NCBI GenBank assembly: GCA_026874595.1
Contig: CM049317.1
Coordinates: 13,758,882-13,822,881, forward strand
From: Sipunculus nudus
Lineage: Eukaryota; Annelida; Sipuncula; Golfingiida; Sipunculidae
DNA: 64,000 nt
Reading direction: 5' to 3'
The position numbers were made by a program, and so were the translations under genes. Below, in pieces: positions 49,803 to 61,614 of the stretch (position 1 is its first letter; each line of letters starts with the position of its first letter). The notes under the pieces are model-generated. The model was not told where the DNA came from, did no database searches, and was given only the letters and a program-made list of their open reading frames with translations.

Positions 49803-50408
49803 GATGATTGGCTCCGCCCGGAGGGCATGCGTTCGTACACGTTCGTGTTTCTGTGTGTGTTTGTGCGTTAGTGTACAAAATTACTCTCGCAGATCCTGGA
49901 TGGAGTCTCATGAATTTTCAGGGGATTTTCGGCAGTGAAGAATCTACCAGATTTTAGTGTGGCTCCTAAAATGACCTAGTTGGATTCGAAGAATGGGAGA
50001 GAATGAACCTGGGAATGTTGGACGAATAAGTGAATGGCGGAGGTTTGAATGCAGATTTCAAGTTGTTTTTATTAAAATAGACACATGAAAACATATTTAT
50101 AATGTGAACTGTATTGCGTTATTGATATCTGTTTTATTGTCGCCCCTGATTGAACAATCAAAATCTTTTTCAGGACATCGCAAAAAGTACTGCCTGTACA
50201 ATTTTATTGTACCACGTGGTTTTTGGCTAAAAACACCTGTCATAAATATGGGGGAGTTAAACTGGAGATGATAATAAAATTACTTGTAGACACATAAAAG
50301 GTTTGCGAAGTGACGGCAACAAAAGACAAGCTTGGCTTTAGGGTAAAACGACACCTATTTTCTGGCCATGAATTCAATCTGACGGTAGGTGCTGAACCTT
50401 ACCTTTAA

Positions 50409-50925
50409 AGAGGCCCACTCACCTATCTGACCCTTTTAAAGCGACATAATCAAGTGCTAAATTATGGCAATTCTTTCACACTATCATTTCAGTTTTGCTT
50501 CATACAAATATTTCCAAGCAAACCATCCCAGAACACGGTGTCATTTCCTCGCATACGGCTGTTTAGCACCATGTTGTGGCTCTGCGTGTTGGAAAACACT
50601 GTCAGTTTACCATAACAAGGCCGCGTGACCGGAGGTCGGATTAAAAGGGGCAACACGCTGTGTTTCAGCCAGCAGAAACATGAATTACATTTTGGGCCAA
50701 GTCAGACCGGGTATCTCACGTGTTTTGGCTCAGTGATGCACTCTGCCCCACGCGCTGTGTTTAAGTTGACACCTTTCATTACGCCCAGTGCACTGTTTTT
50801 AACACTTGTTTACAGGAGAATGCAAATGGTTTCATGGCAATATTTTGGCAGGTATAGATTTATTCTAAAAGGAAGAAGCTATTTTTCGTGTTAACTCAAC
50901 ATACTTTATACGTGATTGGGCCCCT
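50409..50925. mobile_element. 517-bp MITE with terminal inverted repeats and TTAA duplication (piggyBac-like)
   Basis: The ends read AGAGGCCCACTCAC and the inverse of AGGGGCCCAATCAC, and TTAA borders each side (50405-50408 and 50926-50929). Inverted similarity continues outwards (AACCTTA at both ends), so the original TIR may be longer and the TTAA reading is not certain. TTAA duplication with short TIRs is typical of piggyBac. The interior is non-coding; the ORF at 50625 belongs to it. A partial inverted copy lies at 41.95-42.46 kb. Confidence 0.7.
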
Positions 50926-50939
50926 TTAAACTTAAGGTT

Positions 50940-52082
50940 ATCCCTTGGAGCTTTCATAAAAATAGTCCAGAAAATGTGAATATGACCGCACACAAGCTGC
51001 TTGTTTTGTTTATATCAACGTATTTATAATATGGGGGACCCGCCAAAATAATCCAGAGAATCTCAACAGCAAGTCAGATAAGCCAGAGCTTTGCAAATGC
51101 CTTTTGAAACAAGTGACCTTTCTACCTTCCATATATGCAACCACGGTTACATGTATTTTTATCCCGATTGTCAACATGTTACATGTTTTTCCCCGTTTTT
51201 CAACACTGTTGTGTTTACAAACATGATGTTGATAAACATGTTCACATATCCTTCAAATCCTTATAAAAACTTTTCACGAGCAAAATTACACTTAGATCAT
51301 TAATATATATATACAGAGGAAGCCAGAAATCACATAAATCCTTTTTCAAAAGGTAGGTGACAGGGCACATTTATAGTACGAATTTCTCCTTATCCCGAGG
51401 TAAACATGATGCTCTATCAGTTGGTAATGCTTAACTTATAAAATGATCCTCGGTTTCGTAATACTGACACATGTACTTACTATCCAAAGTAATGTTTAGG
51501 TAATGGTGAACAATCTTCTGTGATTTTTTTACTTACAGAGGGTAGCGGAGTTAAGATTCAATACTACTTTTACAATAACCCCCCCCCCCCCCACCGGTGT
51601 TGAAAGCTAAACATACACGAATATAAGTGGAAAGTGGTGAATTAACTCAAACAAGATGTAGTATGAGTGCAGAAAGGTATCTACCAACACCACTGCATCG
51701 GATTTTTTTCCCTAAAACGCCGCCCGGATTTCCTCGATCCTGAACTCTTATTTTAAAGGAAGGTATTTGTATGATTATGTTATATTATCTTGGATCTTTA
51801 CTTATGGTAATGTGGCACAAATAGCATAAATAGAGTGTTTCTTTTATATAATAAAGCTGACATGATACACACCTCCGATGACATATTATAGTGCAAAACC
51901 GTACATACTTTATTGGACCAATACATCTACGGTCTGTTTGTTCCTTGGCAGGTTAAACCACTTCCTGGGTCCAATGTTTTTGTTTTGCCTTCATGTCCAC
52001 TCGTTCCAGGTGGATAGAACTTGCAAATCCGCGTCATCGCTTTCATCATCTGATGAAAATTGGTGACGTGATCGGTGAATTA
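50940..52082. other. No gene seen
   Basis: AT-rich with a poly-C run at about 51,583-51,592 next to CCACCGGTGTTG. It lies downstream of the minus-strand kinase remnant. Confidence 0.4.
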
Positions 52083-53062
52083 TCATTGTACCTGGTGCTG
52101 TTTTAAAGCTGCAAAATCCGCTTTCGCATTCATCTCTGGGCGAACACAGACACTTTTTCCTGGTTGACACGCTACTATTTTCTCCAAGCTCAGTTTAACA
52201 CGGGGACGTATTGTCGTTATATATATTGTGTCTGCGCAGTACTTATGTTTATACAATTCATCATTCATGGTCGAAAGAACATTCTGAGTGCTTAATCTGT
52301 CTTTTGGAGCACAGGACGCCATATTAGTGATGAGGTCTCCAACTTCTCGCATATCACGAAAATAGGCGTCAGTAAATTCCCTCATGTTGAACGATGCAGC
52401 TTCATTTTTCAACTTTCTGTACATTTTGTTTAATCTTGGCTCGAGCTTTGTGGAATGACGTCTAGATACCGTTCTTGTAGCTACTGCAAAGAAGACAAGA
52501 CCCAAAGACAATATGTCAGCACTAAAGGTATGTGGTCCTCTCGCAAATACTTCAGGTGCCATAAACACAGGAGTTCCACAAAGCGTGTGGAAGGCATTCT
52601 GACAAGATGGAAGTGCTTTTGTTAAACCAAAGTCCGCAGGTTTGCAGATCATTCTTCCTTTCATTGGAATAGCCAGTAGAAACTTGTCTGGTTTATGATC
52701 CCTATGCATAAGTTCACCCTCGTGAAGGAGGTTTAGCCATATCCTCAATATAACAACACACTTCCTTCCTTGGTGGTTACTCGTTCATCACATAGTCATT
52801 CAGACTCCCGCCGCTGCAGTACTCCATCACAATATACATGCTGTTTTTGCTGAACTTGGAGAAGAAATCATAGATTCTAACGAGGTTTGGATGCATTTTC
52901 ATTTGAAGAGCAAACCGTACTAACTCATATCCTGCCGATTTGGCACTAGAAGGCAGTTTTTTTCACAGCGTAATCCTGTTTGTCTTTTGTTACCTGGTAC
53001 ACAGTTCCGAAGGACCCCTCCTTAAGTTGTCTTATAACCGTGTAGTCCCGAACCATCGATTT
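52083..53062 (-). pseudogene. Decayed PDIK1L/STK35-like protein kinase exon
   Basis: After an acceptor-like ATAATCCAG on the minus strand, the frame opens with KSMVRDYTVIRQL. It shows the glycine loop (KEGSFGTVYQ) and the VAIK-type lysine (YAVKK). An A7 tract then shifts the frame. The second frame continues (MHPNLVRIYDF, IVMEYCSGGSLNDY) to an in-frame TAA. Another frameshift leads into the C-lobe (52748-52083): HRDHKPDKFL, ADFGLTKA, MAPEVF, SADILSLGLVFF and a DR in helix G-I. HRD and DFG remain, but the catalytic-loop Asn is Lys. It is a paralogue of the intact kinase at 58.3 kb. The exon begins in phase 0, as does the kinase exon there, and fits the end of the BIR exon upstream. The lesions are not all homopolymer errors, so true loss of function is likely. 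Confidence 0.82.
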
Positions 53063-53406
53063 CTGGATTATGATGAAGAATTAAGATGACACATAAGCCT
53101 TAGCTCTGTTATTATGAAGAGGTTTGCACCGAAAGAACATATATAAAATCTGACAAGACTAAATATATTTTTAATAAAACTTGATAAACAGGGCTTCTAT
53201 CAGTCAATACCTTTCATCTAAAACAAACTCCTTGAAAAATCTCCGACAATTTCTATAAAGTTCAATCGTCGAGAATGCAAATGTCTTTCTTATAGTTTAT
53301 CATATGGTTCAGAAGGTGTCTTTTTTTTTTATTCAATATGTGAATATAAATATCCTATGTTAATTCTCTTTATATCCCCCTCTCACTTCCATTTTCATTT
53401 ACATAC

Positions 53407-54749
53407 CTTGACATCCACCTGTATTTCCTTGTTTTCCCTTCCATTATCGCTCTCTCTGATGTGTGGACAGTCAGAGTTATGTCTTAAATGTTCTTCCACT
53501 GGATCATCAATTTCCACCCAGTCATTCAGGCGTAGGTCACAAAAGAAATATCTGACCCTGTCGCCTTTACCTGTTGAAATAGATGGAAAAACGTCAAATC
53601 ATAGACCTAAGTAACCCCAAAAAAAGCAAGCACACACAAACACACACACATATATATATATTCCGAACTCTTTAATGTGGGCACATGTTTTAGAATCATT
53701 GGCTCTGCACTGCACCTTAAACTTAAAAATATGAACAGAGACAGTGCCATCCGAAAAGTGCTCAGTAAGCTTGCTATTTTGCCTTCCCAAACCACCCTAC
53801 GGTATACCATGCAAAAACTTATCTGACGTCAACTTTTTCCTTTTAGTTTTAAGTGACAATTTATAAGTGAACAATAAGAGTGAACATCACACAGAAAGGC
53901 AAATGGTTAGTATTGGTCATTAGGGGGACTTTACCTTATTGCCTATCGCAGAGTATCAAGTAACTTGGTGAATAAGCAGGCATTCCATGAAATCATGGAT
54001 TTAACTGAAGCGTCATTTTGTAACTCTGACATAAGTATATTTTTATTTTTTGAATAAGATGGGGTGATGCCGAGAAAAGCATAGAAGCGGATAACTATTT
54101 AACAGTTGAGCCTATACCCTGAAAAGGATACCGAGACTCAATATAGCACAAAAAAGTCCCTGCGTGCGCCATTTAGCGATATCATGCTACAGAGCCGTAT
54201 ATGGTTAAAAAAATCCGACTTTTACCTGAGAAACATATGGGTAGAAGTGGATTCCCTTTAATATTGTGTGCCAAACCACCTACCTCTGGGACACATTGTT
54301 TTGGCTAATAGATCTCTGAAGTATTTTTAGACATACAGACCAAAAATCTAATGCTGTAATACAGATCACCAAACAAATTTCGCCTCCGTATAAAACCTTC
54401 ATTAAAACATATGTAATTTGTTTCCGATGTGTTATTTACATCTTCAATGAAGATATAAACTCCATTCAACAGGGTACACAAACCAGCCCTAAATAATAAA
54501 AAATCGGTATTGTATTGTGGCATTGAAACACATTGTACAAGCAAATAAAATAAATTCAAACAGAAAGAGTGCCGAACTACCTGTAGAATAGAAGCCTGCT
54601 TTATCCATGCCCTCAGCCGGTATGGTATTTTCATGGGGCCAGCCAGTAAACGATCTAAGTCGCACTCTCTCTCGACTCATAGCGGGAGAAGAAGGCTTGT
54701 TCACCCCATCTTGCTGTGTGTCAAATATTCTTCCCAAAAATCCATTCAT
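53407..54749 (-). CDS. BIR-domain (IAP-type) protein, two exons, probably 5' part of a BIR-kinase gene
   Basis: Exon A (54749-54581) encodes MNGFLGRIFDTQQ and then the first half of a BIR: RLRSFTGWP, AEGMDKAGFYSTG. After a GTAGTT donor, exon B (53570-53407) continues GKGDRVRYFFCDLRL, DWVEIDDPVEEH, LRHNSDC and ends before GTATGT. Splicing is phase 1 and yields one uninterrupted domain with the canonical C-x16-H-x6-C spacing. The first zinc Cys of CFxC is Tyr (TAT, 53548-53550). BIR domains bind zinc and mediate protein contacts in inhibitors of apoptosis and in some innate immune factors. Exon B ends in phase 0, and the next acceptor, 344 bp on, opens the kinase exon in phase 0. No RING is seen. 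The frame is open upstream of the ATG without another ATG, so an earlier start exon is possible. Confidence 0.8.
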
Positions 54750-54776
54750 TCTTTCGGGCGAACCTTTCAGATTCAA

Positions 54777-57105
54777 ATTTAAATCGACAAAACTTAGAAT
54801 AAAGAGCGTTGTGCCCTACAATTTAGTCGCATGCGAGATTATGTTTAAGTCGTGTACCAGAAAGTAAGTTGTTTATTTTGCAACGTATGTACCTTTAGCC
54901 TTTGTAACAGGCGAAGATTGAGCTGTAATGTGTACCACAGATCGTTCCACTAACCTTGTGCTACGGGAGCCAATAACAGAGATAAACAGAATGGACTCCC
55001 TTATACTCTCTAAAGTTTTTTCAAACATGTTTATTTATATGCTTTGGATATCGTAGCAGTATATCACATTACACATATATACACGGCAGGATTTAGTTTT
55101 TCTCTTTCGTTTATTTCTATTAGTTACAACAAATGGACCTTTAAATTAGTTTGTCTAGCTGTGCGTCATTTACCTAAGATTCTGTAAAGGAAATAACCAG
55201 GATTCGTTCTTATCTCTACGACTGCATCTTACTACTTCAGACCAACGTATATGAACGCAAGTAATGATTTGCCAATCCTCAGCAAGAGGAGCACAATTTC
55301 ATGAGAGACGATGACATTTGATTCAGCGGTATGATTGCACCGGTTGTTTATAGTGCTAGTTCAGAAATTATATATACTAGTATATATATATGTATATATA
55401 TGTATATATATGTATATATATGTAAACATACATGTATACATACACCTATATAAATATATATTCATGACCATCACGCGGGAAAAAATCTACTGAGGCCTTT
55501 TTTATTGTCCACTAATTAATTCTTCCAACTCATCATTAGGAAATTTATTATTGATTTAGAAAGCAGTAAATGTTGATTGGTTTCTTCTGAGATAAAATAT
55601 TTATCATTGTAAGAAAATTAGGCAGATTCTAGACTCAAAATCCTGATAGGGATTCAGAATTCCTGGATCTAGTCCGAGACAGGCTTTATCTTACCTATTT
55701 TTTAATGTTATATCGGGGTAACCGCCATTATATTATTAAAGGTATCTCAATTAAGCTAATCTTGTGTTTAAATTTACATGATCCAATATCCGTTTGAGAC
55801 TGCATTACATGTAGGGTATTATATTCTGGTGTAATTACCAAATGCGGAACAATAACGCTTCAGTCGCACACATCTGTGAGAGATGCACAGCTCACCCCTA
55901 GTGGGGACCTACCGTGAAAATCTAACCTCTCCCAGTGTGTGACCTTTACTGATGATATCCCGGTTTTGAGTTCTATTTTAACCAAACTAACTATTAATCC
56001 TCATCGACTGAACATCTGGTATAGTTAGAAGTCAAATCAAAACTTTTTTGGTCAATATTTTACTCGCAAGCATATTTCACTTGTATCGTGTTTGTATTGT
56101 TATCAGTTTGTAAGTTTCTCATATGGAAATAAATGTACATAATGGCTATAAGCATTAACTAGTGTAAGCAATCTTTAAACAAGGTCCTTAGAGCCAGCCA
56201 TCAAGGATATTCTTAGTAAAGTTTGCCCTCTACGGTGTTTGTGTTGCAAAGAAATGTTTTAACTCTACGTAATAATTAAAATTATGAAAATACAAGTTGT
56301 AAGTTTTTTTTAACAAGGACGACATTCCCCGACTGTATTTTAGGGGACAGGAAACAATGCGTACTTGTACAGAAATAAAATATAAGAGTGACATAAATAA
56401 CGAATCGGTGACATTTGTATCACACTTGCAAGTGATGTATTGATCTTTCATTCGCGGAAATACTTTTCAATGGCAGGACTGAATTGTTTACTCAGTAGGC
56501 ATGGGAGGTTAAGATTGACTCGGGCCAAATGGAAGCAGTACATTTGTTGACCCTGTTAGCGACAGACAACAAAGTAATGAAAAACACAAGGGAAGCGACA
56601 TACAAGGTTTAGCGCGAAACCCTGATCGTCGTAAATAAACAGTGTATTTGAAGATCCTTGTACGTCGAGCAAAGCTTGGCCAAAGTCTGGCGTACATAGG
56701 TATGAACAAGTAGAACGCATAAAGCCATAGCATGTGCGGATATGTCCCCCAAATGGGTTTGTAGTGTATGGATGGACAACTCCTATAGTATTCAGGTATT
56801 GATACACTAGCAGCCTTTAAATCATCATTTTACATGTTGTGTTACCACGTTGTGCTCAATATATGGAGAGTAAAACGTTCATGTGGTTTCATATTTACTG
56901 TTTTAAATATGTTTAGGTTTTAATAGTTCTGAAGTGTAGGCAGATAAAATGTCTTCTTTGCTGTGATTTTCTTTCTAATATAAATTTTCTTCATATATAA
57001 CGGAAACAGATGAAACTGTGTAATTTTGTGAGTCAATCGGATAAACGCAATTGTTTGGACTAAACTAAACTGAGGCTCTTTCAATTAAGCTGATTTTTTG
57101 TTCTC
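54777..57105. other. Intergenic region between two divergently oriented kinase-related loci
   Basis: AT-rich, with a TATATATATG repeat at about 55,379-55,425. Short ORFs near 56.2-56.8 kb have no recognised domain. It may contain the promoters of both the BIR gene (minus) and the kinase gene (plus). Confidence 0.45.
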
Positions 57106-57246
57106 AGGCAAGAAAGGGAAAGTAAGTATTACAAGACTATTTGGCCATTTGTTTAATTTCACCTCCTTTTTCAGGACGGAATGTTGAAGAAAAATAAATA
57201 GAAAAAATATCAAAGGTTTCGTACCAACAAGATACGATATCCAGTG

Positions 57247-57337
57247 ATGGCTGCTCATAATCGGGTGAGTAGATACATTTAAGCTAATAAAGTGCTAACC
57301 TTCCCTATTATCTTCACACACACTCTCTCTCTCTATC

Positions 57338-57411
<74 letters not shown>

Positions 57412-58150
57412 TATGTGGCTCCCACAATTACGACCACCATGGGGATCAACCAAAGTAGTAAGAATTAGCGGGTGGTCGAAATTGTGAAACAGCTCAAATT
57501 TCCAGGCTTGAATCGTTGATGTGTGTGTTTTCAACAGTCCTAACATTGAATAACCATGATTATCAATGTAACAGATAGTTTGTAGTTTAAATCAATTAAC
57601 ATGATGTACCGTGAAATATTTATTCATGACCAAACATATATACAGTCTTGGTGTTCCGCGTGCAGACAGATCACAAAACTCAAGAAATTATAAGCATGCA
57701 AGGGAACAAGAATATTATCAATTAAGTTGTGCAGCATACATAAATGGCTTTATGCACTACATGCTGTACTATTAAAATGATCAAAATCAAAAGCAGTAAA
57801 TTAAGAATATCACAGCTCTAAATACATATTGCTGACTGCTCAAAAGCCAAATTAAGTAAGGTATGAAAACATTTATTATTAACAAGACCGTGAATGGGAC
57901 TAATGAAGACTGAGAAAATGTAAGTACAATAGTGAGCTGTAACCCATGCACATTAGGCATAACACGGACGATTAGCGTTTAGCAAATAACATCGGTGGGT
58001 TAATACAGTAGTAAGTGGTCCCATTTGCCGGGTAACATCAACTTTGTAAATAGAAAATATGTTATCTTATCGAATCCAGGGGTGGTCGCAAGATCAGTTG
58101 TCGTAATTGTGAGGCGGCGGCAGTTTTGGGTTGGCCGCAATGCGGGGTTC

Positions 58151-58195
<45 letters not shown>

Positions 58196-59166
58196 CATCC
58201 ATGCAAGAACTGAAGAGAATATTTAACAGATTTTATATATAATTTGTAAATTTACTGATTTATACATTTGCTTTCATATATTCATATATTTACTTTCATA
58301 TGTTTGTACAAATTTTTATCTTTTCAAAACAGGGCACATCAGAGCTGTATGAAGATTTTCGAAAAATCGGGGGTGGTAGTTTTGGTACAGTGTATCGAGC
58401 AACAAAAGATGGCCAGTATTACGCAATTAAAAAGATAAGTTTATCCAAAGATAAAGTTGTGACATCGGCGTTACGAGAAATCAAGTATGCCAGAGAAATG
58501 ATACATCACCCAAACCTTGTGCGGATTATTGATGCGTTCCATGAAGAAGGTGCCAGGAAGCTGTGTATCGTCCAGGAATACTGTGGTGGCGGGAACCTGA
58601 ACGATCACATAGTCAACACATCCCCGAAGGTACCCGTCATCATAGGCTATGTGATTGATATAGCCAAAGGTATTAACTATTTACACAGTATTAAAATCAT
58701 CCACCGTGACCTGAAGCCAGCCAACATACTAGTAACCCTACCAAGGAGTGGTCGACAATATTGTAAAGTTGCTGACTTCGGTTTAGCAAAAGCTCAAGAT
58801 TCAGATACAAGTCTCTTTCAAACCATGTGTGGATCATATCTGTTTACATCTCCTGAGCTTGTCAAAGGAGAACCTTACAGACTCAGCTCTGACGTCTTTT
58901 CTCTTGGTCTTGTATATTTTGCAATGCTGACAAAAGCTACCAATGGAGTAGATGAAAAGAAACTACTGCCGTTTGTTGAAATTGAAAGTGGCAGACAGCC
59001 GATTGTTTCCGCCGTGCTTGGGGATTTTAACCAGGACATTTTTATCGACAGATACTTTAAGGAACGCCCTGCCTTAGGAGCGCTAATTGTGAAAATGATT
59101 TCCTTGGAACCTATGGACAGACCCACGATGAACGATGTCCTGCAGCAAATGCTAAAGTTAAAATAA
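57247..59166 (+). CDS. Intact PDIK1L/STK35-like serine/threonine protein kinase, two coding exons
   Basis: Exon 1 (57247-57264) encodes MAAHNR and is followed by GTGAGT. Exon 2 (58333-59166) follows AAAACAG and continues in phase 0 to TAA, giving 283 residues that are almost entirely kinase domain. Residues include the glycine loop GGGSFGTV (19-26), the VAIK lysine Lys39, helix-C Glu55, HRDLKPAN (130-137), DFG (154-156) and SPE in place of APE (179-181). All catalytic residues are present, so it should be active. The segment after helix F and the DRP motif resemble PDIK1L/STK35, which are nuclear or cytosolic kinases of poorly known substrate. The 1.07 kb intron carries CT and TA microsatellites. 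The frame also runs upstream from 58333 to an ATG at 58300, but that stretch is probably intron. Splice-like sites at about 57,108-57,176 suggest 5' UTR exons. Exon 1 is short and less certain than the kinase exon. Confidence 0.88.
57318..57402. repeat. CT then TA microsatellite in the kinase intron
   Basis: (CT)n interrupted by A and C passes directly into about 17 TA units. A second TA run (58155-58192) lies in the same intron. Confidence 0.95.
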
Positions 59167-59210
59167 CAGACGCTGTAACTATACAGCAGTTGAGTAAGAG
59201 GAACCCTTTA

Positions 59211-59524
59211 GGCCAAAAAAAAAAATAAAAGTTCTCAGTCACCGCCCGCGTCAATTTTAACACCCCCCCCCCCCCCCGCATCAAAATTTTTTATTTTGAT
59301 TTCATCATTCAAGATGGTAAAATAATACAATTTCGATACAATTTCCTTTGTTATGTAGTGCTTTTACCTGCTTAGCAAGAAGAAATCTGTCATTTACATG
59401 CTTTTCCATGATCATATGACATTTTATCGAAACATACAAAAAAAGGTCAAAAGTAAAATACAGCCCGACCGCATTGATTTCTGAAAAAAGTGCCTGAGAA
59501 CCATACCTTTTTATTTTTTTGGCC
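59211..59524. mobile_element. Foldback/MITE-like element immediately 3' of the kinase gene
   Basis: The left end reads GGCCAAAAAA...ATAAAAGTTCTCAGTCAC. The right end is its inverse (GTGCCTGAGAACC...TTTTTATTTTTTTGGCC). It is about 314 bp, with a poly-C tract near 59,260-59,277. No ORF is present. Confidence 0.75.
59224..59229 (+). terminator. Polyadenylation signal AATAAA in the left end of the repeat
   Basis: AATAAA lies 57 bases after the kinase stop codon, inside the foldback element. It is the first such hexamer downstream of the gene. Confidence 0.45.
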
Positions 59525-60419
59525 TTGCGGTAGTGATTAACCAGATGTAAGTATGGAATTCCCTGCTTGGCTGAACGGATGTTATTATCTATCTTATTTC
59601 TTCACAAACGTTTTGATCATGACTCTGACTACCGATCGTAACATGAGGAGAACAGTTTCAACCTAAGAGAACTACTCCGAAAACATATAGGATCCAGATT
59701 ATCACTTTGCATGCCCCACAATATATTTCAAATAATAAGGCAAACTTATGATCGGCTGAAAAATTATCCAGTTCTTTTACAATGTATAACAGCACTACTA
59801 TAAACAAAATTCTAGATCATGTTTAATTACTTGCATCACTTAGAAGACACACACACACACATATATATTTATATATATATATGTATATAATCATATAGGT
59901 TTACGGTTATGGTACAGTTGTCTGATACCTCCAACAGTGGCAGGCTTTATCGTCAAATTTTCATATGGAATAGTTTTATGTAATCGAAATGTAATATAGC
60001 ATTCTAGGAAGAAGTATATTTATCTGTCTCGGATGCATCAGGTAGGAATCAATGTCGCTGAACTGAATTTTCTTTGTGTTAGTAAAATTTACCAATTCCA
60101 TTCTATAACACCCCACCCCCCTTTGATATTGTTATTTATAAAGCTGCCAATAAAATGACCTACCTTATCTTGTCAAGCGCTATTGGAGGTGATAATTACA
60201 TTAATCCATGGAATGTGTACCGGACCTGAACTGTTCCAAAGTAAGATGCATGGTATGTATTATGGTATGCAGAAGTTAAATATCAGACAATTAGCATAGA
60301 CAGGCTTGTAGAATCTTTATGAAGTTAAGCATAGCAAATTATTTAATCTCAGTCTTGCTCTATTCACTTTCATTTCACGTCCAACACCGGACATAAATTA
60401 ACAAGCCGGTAAACATGTA
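59525..60419. other. No gene seen
   Basis: AT-rich with a CA/TA tract near 59,848-59,885 and a C-rich run near 60,110. Confidence 0.4.
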
Positions 60420-61170
60420 CGCTCCCGTGGCAGCGGAAATCTTGCGCTTCTAAAGAAGCAACTGATTTTCACGCTGCCAGCTTTGACCGTTTATGATATA
60501 TTTAGACACCAGATGGCGGTTCGTTGTCCACTGAAATAAACGTTCGTATGATGTGACAAGCAGCCAATCAGATGCCAATAAACAAACACTCGACAGGCAT
60601 CCTGGCTCCGCCCATTGCTGCGCTTCAAGCGCCGCTTGATGAGTTTCTGGTCGAATTTAAATTGCTTCCTCTGCATGCTCGCATCATCGACCGATTCGAT
60701 TATGACATTATGACTGTGTTAGCGTAGCCATGTATCTGTTGTCTGCAGAACTGAAACCAGCCAGCGAGCTGTGCACGCAGCCTTTGTTGTTACGTTTCGT
60801 TTGAATTACAGCTCACCGGCCGAGCATTCTATGTGCCCAAGGCCCTAAGCAAACCACGTCAGGGGCAATTCTCTCTGAGCCTGTGGCCTGTTTAGACGGT
60901 TACGCTGGGGGATGAGCTGTCACTCAAAAAGAAATTAATATGATTGGCTCCGTGTATTCCTCGCTTGGCTTTGTCTTCCAACACAAGGTCTCATCTGATT
61001 GGACAAAAATACAGTGCTCCCCTCTGGTGTTGCAATTCAGGATACGAGGTCATTACAAACAGCGCCCTACGATATAGGTAGTAGCCCAATAGGTAAAGCG
61101 CTGTGTAAAGAGCGTATTTCCGCGTCAGCGGTAAAGTTTATTCAACTGGAAACTCGGGGTTTTGACGAAC
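60420..61170. promoter_or_regulatory. CpG-richer, promoter-like patch without an identified gene
   Basis: Against an AT-rich background this stretch has many CpG dinucleotides. It holds a CCAAT box (CAGCCAATCAG, about 60,569-60,580), a CTCCGCCCA GC-box-like site near 60,606 and GCGCTTCAAGCGCCGC near 60,620. ACACCAGATGGCGGT at 60506-60520 matches 14 of 15 CTCF consensus positions. No adjoining long ORF supports a coding exon. Confidence 0.35.
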
Positions 61171-61614
61171 ACCCTTATGGAAAACCCTTACTTCTAACAG
61201 TGTACAGGAAAATATACTAACTGTAGGCCTACTGAGAAATACTGGAACTCCTTATGTTTTTCCATTCTATTATTGGGGGCTCATCCCCCCCCCCCCGCCC
61301 CCCACCGGTTTCGCCGCCTATGAGATAATATACACACTGTAGCAAATGTTCATGAACCTGTAGGAGGTAAATAAGTAGTGTATTGTCTCAAGTGGTCAGG
61401 CCTGGCCCTCTGAGCGGTAGTAAATGAATAAAGTGTGAGAAGCTTCTCTGTAAAGGGTATCATTAATTGCGCACAAACGAACTCTGTCTAAAAGGAAAAG
61501 CGAAATTTAGTGACACATACACGAATGTGAACCATACTATGGGTACAGCAAAACTGTTCGTGATATCCTGATTCGGTTGCTCTTTCATGGTGAGCCGTGT
61601 ACAGTGAAATCGGA
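61171..61614. other. No gene seen; poly-C tract
   Basis: A C-rich run lies at about 61,286-61,311, followed by CCACCGG. The same C-run plus CCACCGG context occurs at 51.58 kb, which suggests a shared repeat. Confidence 0.4.
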
